Below are positions 5,005 through 8,799 of a stretch of DNA of 8,799 nt, in pieces. This DNA comes from T3Sed10-241 sp036796255. GTDB lineage: Bacteria > Bacteroidota > Bacteroidia > Flavobacteriales_D > Cryomorphaceae. Both the position numbers and the translations under genes were made by a program. The stretch covers positions 1 to 8,799 of the forward strand of contig DAIRDH010000100.1 in assembly GCA_036796255.1 (NCBI GenBank), written 5' to 3'. The notes under the pieces are model-generated. The model saw nothing but the letters and a program-made list of their open reading frames with translations. It searched no databases and was not told where the DNA came from. Every line of letters begins with the position of its first letter. The first letter of the stretch is position 1.

Positions 5005-6102
5005 ATGTCAAACCTAGACCTTCACCGCATTAAAACAGATGGACACCAAGTAGTGGTGGGCCGTTATTGTCTTGCTGAGCTGGCCGAAATATTAGCAGGT
5101 GGTGCTTATGCCGGTACAAAATTATTCATTTTGTGTGATGAAAACACACTTGAGCACTGCCTGCCCATCCTTTCGGGAAAAGTAGAGCGATTGCGCAGCG
5201 CCGAGATTATCGAAATAGTGCCGGGCGAGGAGAGCAAGTCGGTGGAGGTGAGCGCGCAACTGTGGCGCGTGCTGGGCGAGCTCGGCGCCGACCGCAGCAG
5301 TGTGCTGATCAATCTCGGTGGCGGTGTGGTCACCGATCTCGGTGGATTTATCGCCGGCACCTTCAAGCGCGGCATTCGTTTTTTCAATATTCCCACGAGC
5401 TTGTTGGCCCAAGTCGACGCCTCGGTGGGCGGAAAGGTGGGCATAGACCTTGGCAATATCAAAAACGAAGTAGGCCTTTTCAACAATCCGGAAGGCGTCT
5501 TTATCGACACCAGCTTCCTGAGCACCCTGCCGCGCGAGCAGCTCCTGAGTGGCTATGCCGAAATGCTCAAGCATGCGCTGATTTGCTCTCCCGGCTATTG
5601 GCGCGAGCTCAAGGAAGTGAGCTTCTTTGAGCTGGAAAGCCTCGATGAAGCCGTGCTGCGCAGCATTTCCATCAAAAATGAAATCGTGGGCAGCGATCCC
5701 TATGAGCAAGGCCGCCGCAAGATCCTGAATTTTGGCCATACCATAGGCCACGCCATCGAAAGCTACAGCCTCGAAGGCGATATGAAAAGCCTGTTGCACG
5801 GCGAGGCCATTGCCATGGGCATGGTATGCGAATCCTACATTTCGCACCGGCGCGGATTGCTGTCGGAAGCGGAGTTGCAGGAAATCTGCATGGTGATTTT
5901 CGGTCTGTATGAGCGGGTCGACCTGGGCCCCATGATACACCACCGCATCATAGAGCTGATGCGCCACGACAAGAAAAACCGCGATGGACGCTTTCAGCTG
6001 GCCTTGCTTCAGGGCATTGGCGATGCCGTGATCGACCAGCCTGTGGGAGCCGACATGGTGATAGACAGCCTTAACTTTTACCAACGTTGGGTGTACCCAT
6101 GA
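5005..6102 (+). CDS. aroB: 3-dehydroquinate synthase
   Basis: 365 residues, full length. It converts DAHP to 3-dehydroquinate, step 2 of the shikimate pathway, using NAD and a divalent metal. The NAD-binding 'NLGGGVVTDLGGFIAGTFKRGI' region is at 103-124, followed by 'PTSLLAQVDASVGGK' (130-144) and 'KNEVGLFNNP' (153-162). Metal ligands are Glu186 in 'GYAEMLKHA', His245 in 'NFGHTIGHA' and His265 in 'LLHGEA'. The C-terminal substrate segment 'HDKKNRDG' is at 321-328. The ATG at 5005 is the first in frame and gives the expected N-terminus. The stop overlaps the aroA start as ATGA, so the two are co-transcribed and translationally coupled. It is read divergently from proline dehydrogenase. Confidence 0.97.
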   Translation: MSNLDLHRIKTDGHQVVVGRYCLAELAEILAGGAYAGTKLFILCDENTLEHCLPILSGKVERLRSAEIIEIVPGEESKSVEVSAQLWRVLGELGADRSSVLINLGGGVVTDLGGFIAGTFKRGIRFFNIPTSLLAQVDASVGGKVGIDLGNIKNEVGLFNNPEGVFIDTSFLSTLPREQLLSGYAEMLKHALICSPGYWRELKEVSFFELESLDEAVLRSISIKNEIVGSDPYEQGRRKILNFGHTIGHAIESYSLEGDMKSLLHGEAIAMGMVCESYISHRRGLLSEAELQEICMVIFGLYERVDLGPMIHHRIIELMRHDKKNRDGRFQLALLQGIGDAVIDQPVGADMVIDSLNFYQRWVYP

Positions 6103-6933
6103 GTGATTCGCGCAAAATACTCCAGTCCCGGCCTTTTGCCGGAAGCATCACGGTGAACTTGCCGCGGTCAAAGAGCATTAGCAACCGCCTGCTCGTGATG
6201 CGCGCATTGAGCAAAGGCGCCGTGCAGATTGAAAACGCCAGTACCGCCGACGATACCCGCCTGCTGGAAGCCGCGCTTGAATCCAGGGCGGCCGAGCTGT
6301 GGATGGGCCATGCAGGTACGGCATTGCGCTTTGGCCTGGCCTGGGCTGCCATCACCCCGGGTGAGCGGCTCATTACGGGTTCAGAGCGCCTTAGCGAACG
6401 CCCTATTCACACCCTGGTCGACGCCCTGCGCGGACTCGGCGCCGACATTACTTATGCCGGCCGCGAGGGTTTTGCCCCGCTACGCGTGAAGGGAAAAGCC
6501 CTCAAAGGCGGCACTGTAGAACTCGATGCCAGCGTGAGCAGCCAGTTTATCACGGCCCTGATGCTTATCGGGCNNNNNNNNNNNNNNNNNNNNNNNNNNN
6601 NNNNNNNNNNNNNNNNNNNNNNNNNNNNNNNNNNNNNNNNNNNNNNNNNNNNNNNNNNNNNNNNNNNNNNNNNCGGATCGGATTGCGGCCCTGGCCAATG
6701 AGCTTTCCAAATGCGGCGTAGGCTGCATTCAGGGTGATGACTTCCTGGAGCTCAGTAGCTTCACCAAACCCAATGGCATGCCCGTTATTGCCACTTACCA
6801 CGATCACCGCATGGCCATGGCATTCGCCCCGCTCGCACTGTTGTTCGATGGTTTGGCCATTGACGACCCGGATGTGGTGAGCAAGAGCTTTCCCGATTTC
6901 TGGACGGAAATAGGAAAAGCCCTCGGCAATTGA
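6099..6933 (+). CDS. aroA: 3-phosphoshikimate 1-carboxyvinyltransferase (EPSP synthase), interrupted by assembly gap
   Basis: It transfers enolpyruvate from PEP to shikimate-3-phosphate, step 6 of the pathway. The ATG at 6099 overlaps the aroB stop (ATGA); an in-frame ATG at 6087 is a less likely start. The first 158 codons carry 'LPRSKSISNR' (Lys25, Arg30), 'GHAGTALRF', 'SERLSERPIHTLVDALRGLGADI' and 'SSQFITALM'. After 100 N (6574-6673) the last 85 residues follow, with 'DRIAALANELSKCG' and 'YHDHRMAMAF', to the TGA at 6931-6933. The two parts are not in frame across 100 N, and compared with E. coli AroA about 165 residues are absent, so the true gap is near 0.5 kb. The missing part includes the catalytic Asp and Glu equivalent to E. 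coli Asp313 and Glu341. This is an assembly artefact, not a broken gene. Confidence 0.93.
6574..6673. other. Assembly gap (100 N) inside aroA
   Basis: Exactly 100 N, the customary placeholder for a gap of unknown size. From the missing middle of EPSP synthase I estimate about 490-500 bases absent, so coordinates to the right are understated by roughly 400. Confidence 0.9.
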
Positions 6934-6991
6934 GCCTCGGCTTCCGTTCGGAGTAGTTCGCATTGCGGAACAGCGTCCGGTTTCAAATCTG

Positions 6992-7000
6992 TAATTTTGC
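6992..7000 (+). promoter_or_regulatory. -7 element candidate for the O-methyltransferase/aldolase pair
   Basis: TAATTTTGC fits TAnnTTTG completely and lies 19 bases before the TTG start at 7020, in the only intergenic gap (86 bases) between aroA and the next gene. A TTG exists at 6963-6965, but the 26-base spacing is too long for a good -33 element. Confidence 0.42.
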
Positions 7001-7019
7001 ATTCTAAAACCGAAGAATA

Positions 7020-7670
7020 TTGGAATTTCTCGACCCCGCACTCGACGACTATGTAGGTGCACATACCAGCCCAGAACCTGAACACCTCAACGCCCTCAAC
7101 CGCGAGACCCATCTCAAGGTACTGCAATACCGCATGCTTTCGGGCCACCTGCAAGGCCGCGTGCTCAGCATGCTCTCGCATATGATCAAGCCGCGGCTCA
7201 TTCTCGAAGTGGGTACCTACACCGGCTACAGCGCCATTTGCATGGCCGAGGGCCTTCAGCAAGGTGGGCACCTGCACACCATCGACAGCAATGAAGAACT
7301 GGAACCCATCGTGCACAAGTATGTGGCCCTTACGGGAAATGAAAGCCGCATTACCATGCACATTGGTGCGGCTTTGGAAGTGATTCCAACGCTGCAGGGG
7401 CCATTCGACCTGGTGTTTATAGACGCTGACAAGACCAATTACCTGCATTATTACGAGACGGTATTCGACAAAGTACCCATAGGCGGCTACTTCATCGCCG
7501 ACAATGTGCTGTGGAGCGGCAAGGTGCTCGATGAGGCTGAGATGGCCAAAGACCCCGACACGGCTGCCCTCGTAGCTTTCAACAAGCATATACTCGATGA
7601 TCCCCGCGTGGAAAACGTGTTGTTTCCCATACGCGATGGCCTGATGATCGCCCGAAAAATCAGCAACTGA
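7020..7670 (+). CDS. SAM-dependent O-methyltransferase (family 3, CCoAOMT-like)
   Basis: 216 residues, with a TTG start at 7020. The homologous N-terminus 'FLDPALDDYVGAHTSPEPEHLNALNRETH' begins there, no ATG or GTG is near, and the next Met is residue 39. The fold is a class I methyltransferase. The SAM-binding motif 'ILEVGTYTGYSA' is at 61-72, the acidic residue ending strand 2 lies in 'HTIDSNEE', and metal-binding residues lie in 'FIDADKTNY' (133-141) and 'ADNVLWSG' (160-167). Family members methylate catechol-type or CoA-linked phenolics, and some bacterial relatives act on tRNA 5-hydroxyuridine, so the substrate is not assigned. It has its own -7 candidate and is followed after one base by the threonine aldolase gene, suggesting a two-gene operon. 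Confidence 0.9.
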   Translation: MEFLDPALDDYVGAHTSPEPEHLNALNRETHLKVLQYRMLSGHLQGRVLSMLSHMIKPRLILEVGTYTGYSAICMAEGLQQGGHLHTIDSNEELEPIVHKYVALTGNESRITMHIGAALEVIPTLQGPFDLVFIDADKTNYLHYYETVFDKVPIGGYFIADNVLWSGKVLDEAEMAKDPDTAALVAFNKHILDDPRVENVLFPIRDGLMIARKISN

Positions 7671-7671
7671 G

Positions 7672-8709
7672 ATGAGCAAGATTGACCTGCGGAGCGATAC
7701 TGTTACTCAACCCACACCTGCCATGATGCAAGCCATGATGCACGCCCATATCGGCGATGACGTTTTCGGCGAAGACCCCGATACCAACCGCCTTCAGGAA
7801 ATGACGGCATCAATGTTCGGTCACGAAGCTGGCCTGTTTTGCCCATCGGGTACCATGACCAATCAAATTGCCATACAGGTGCACACCCGCCCTGGCGACG
7901 AAGTCATTTGCCATGAGCTCTCCCACGTTTACAATTACGAAGGCGGCGGGATTGCCCGCAACGCCTTCTCGTCGGTGAAGCTGGTGCGCAACAACGGCGT
8001 TACCATGAGCCCGGATGAGGTTGAATCGCTGGTAAATGCGGACAACGATTGGCTGGCCCGCACTTCGCTCGTTGTAGCCGAAGACACCTCCAACCGCGGC
8101 GGGGGCAAGTGCTATGAATTTGCGGAACTTGAAGCGCTGTCCCGGTTTTGTAAGAAGAGATCTCTCGCCTTCCACCTCGATGGAGCGCGCGTGTTCAACG
8201 CCATTGTGTACAAGGGCCACGACCCGAAAGTCTATGGGCGCCTGTTCGATTCGGTATCCATTTGCTTCAGCAAAGGCCTCGGGACGCCAGTAGGCAGCGT
8301 ACTCGTGGGCTCACGGGCATTCATCAAGGAAGCCCGCAGGGTGCGCAAGGTAATGGGCGGAGGCATGCGGCAAACCGGATTTTTGGCGGCAGCCGGCATC
8401 TACGCGTTGGAGCACAACTTGCAGCGACTGCGCGATGACCATACCCGCGCCGCCATACTCGCTGAAGCCATTGCAAAGGTGCCGGGCGTGGTTCACGTGA
8501 TCGCACCGGAAACCAATATCGTGATTTTTGATGTGAGCCCCACGCAAGGTGGGGAGGCCTGGCTGCATGCGCTTGATGTGGCCGGTGTGCGCGGCGTGGC
8601 TTTTGGCAAAGACCGCATACGTCTTGTGACCCATCTGGGCATTGATGATGCGGCTCTGGACCGGGCCATTTCCGTGATTAGATTGGTGGGCAAACAACTC
8701 GCAAATTAG
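7672..8709 (+). CDS. ltaE: Low-specificity L-threonine aldolase (PLP)
   Basis: 345 residues, full length. It cleaves L-threonine or L-allo-threonine to glycine and acetaldehyde in the cytoplasm. Fold-type I PLP features are visible: N-terminal 'DLRSDTVTQPT' (5-15), 'GDDVFGEDP' (28-36), phosphate-binding 'PSGTMTNQ' (58-65), His85 in 'ELSHVY' stacking on the cofactor, 'HLDGAR' (168-173) with Asp170 holding the pyridine nitrogen, PLP lysine Lys201 in 'CFSKGLGTPVGS', and substrate-carboxylate Arg317 in 'IRLVTH'. The ATG at 7672 follows the methyltransferase TGA after one base, so translation is likely coupled. Specificity between threonine isomers cannot be read from sequence. The gene symbol is by family; related aldolases are also named ltaA. 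Confidence 0.94.
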   Translation: MSKIDLRSDTVTQPTPAMMQAMMHAHIGDDVFGEDPDTNRLQEMTASMFGHEAGLFCPSGTMTNQIAIQVHTRPGDEVICHELSHVYNYEGGGIARNAFSSVKLVRNNGVTMSPDEVESLVNADNDWLARTSLVVAEDTSNRGGGKCYEFAELEALSRFCKKRSLAFHLDGARVFNAIVYKGHDPKVYGRLFDSVSICFSKGLGTPVGSVLVGSRAFIKEARRVRKVMGGGMRQTGFLAAAGIYALEHNLQRLRDDHTRAAILAEAIAKVPGVVHVIAPETNIVIFDVSPTQGGEAWLHALDVAGVRGVAFGKDRIRLVTHLGIDDAALDRAISVIRLVGKQLAN

Positions 8710-8740
8710 TATCTGTCCATGCATGCGGAAAAGGGAGGCC

Positions 8741-8767
8741 CGCAGATTGCGCTGATTTACGCTGATT
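8741..8767. repeat. Short imperfect tandem repeat CGC(A/T)GATT
   Basis: Three copies start at 8741 (CGCAGATT), 8750 and 8760 (both CGCTGATT), separated by one and two bases. The 90 bases after the aldolase stop contain no gene, and no convincing intrinsic terminator was found. I recall runs of this kind as recurrent intergenic sequences in Bacteroidota genomes; the function is unknown. Confidence 0.5.
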
Positions 8768-8799
8768 ATGTATTCGCTACGCTCATAGAATAAAAGAGC

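Noticed and set aside
5122..6084. Long minus-strand open frame (320 codons) opposite aroB
   Set aside because: Lies entirely antisense to a well-supported gene, has no recognisable domain, and reflects the GC-rich codon pattern of aroB.
6804..7679. Long minus-strand open frame (291 codons) across the end of aroA and the methyltransferase
   Set aside because: Antisense to two supported genes and spanning their intergenic gap; no domain.

Overview
The window reads as a piece of a Bacteroidota chromosome, order not determinable from sequence alone. Three things point there: promoter-like elements of the Bacteroidota form (TTG, 19 bases, TAnnTTTG), an HmuY-family protein fragment of the kind found in that phylum, and a stand-alone proline dehydrogenase next to aroB. 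The chromosomal genes are fairly GC-rich, while the insertion sequence is visibly more AT-rich. A run of exactly 100 N at 6574-6673 shows this is a scaffolded draft assembly, so everything to its right has an uncertain offset.

Layout. Bases 1-57 hold the last 18 codons of an outer-membrane efflux factor (TolC/OprM/NodT type, ending ALGGGW). Bases 58-401 hold no gene but contain a nested palindrome (126-340). Bases 402-981 are the 3' part of a HipA-type kinase gene on the minus strand, cut off at its 5' end by a complete IS3-family element (982-2449; 28-bp imperfect terminal repeats, orfA and orfB on the minus strand). On the other side of the element lies the 3' part of an HmuY-family gene on the plus strand (2450-3199), also missing its 5' end. 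The two broken genes face away from the element and no target duplication is visible, so the junction looks like an IS-associated deletion or recombination, or an assembly join at a repeat.

From 3200 on the region is ordinary housekeeping. It has a small secreted SnoaL/NTF2-like protein with its own strong promoter match, then a convergent proline dehydrogenase (proline catabolism). Divergent from that run aroB and aroA (steps 2 and 6 of the shikimate pathway), overlapping as ATGA, with aroA interrupted by the assembly gap. An O-methyltransferase with a TTG start follows, and then, one base later, a low-specificity threonine aldolase. The right edge (8710-8799) carries a short CGC(A/T)GATT repeat and no gene.

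I did not find a convincing new multi-gene system. The points worth a second look are the double truncation around the IS, the nested palindrome, and the IS's own control features: an A9 frameshift site, an outward promoter and an internal perfect hairpin.
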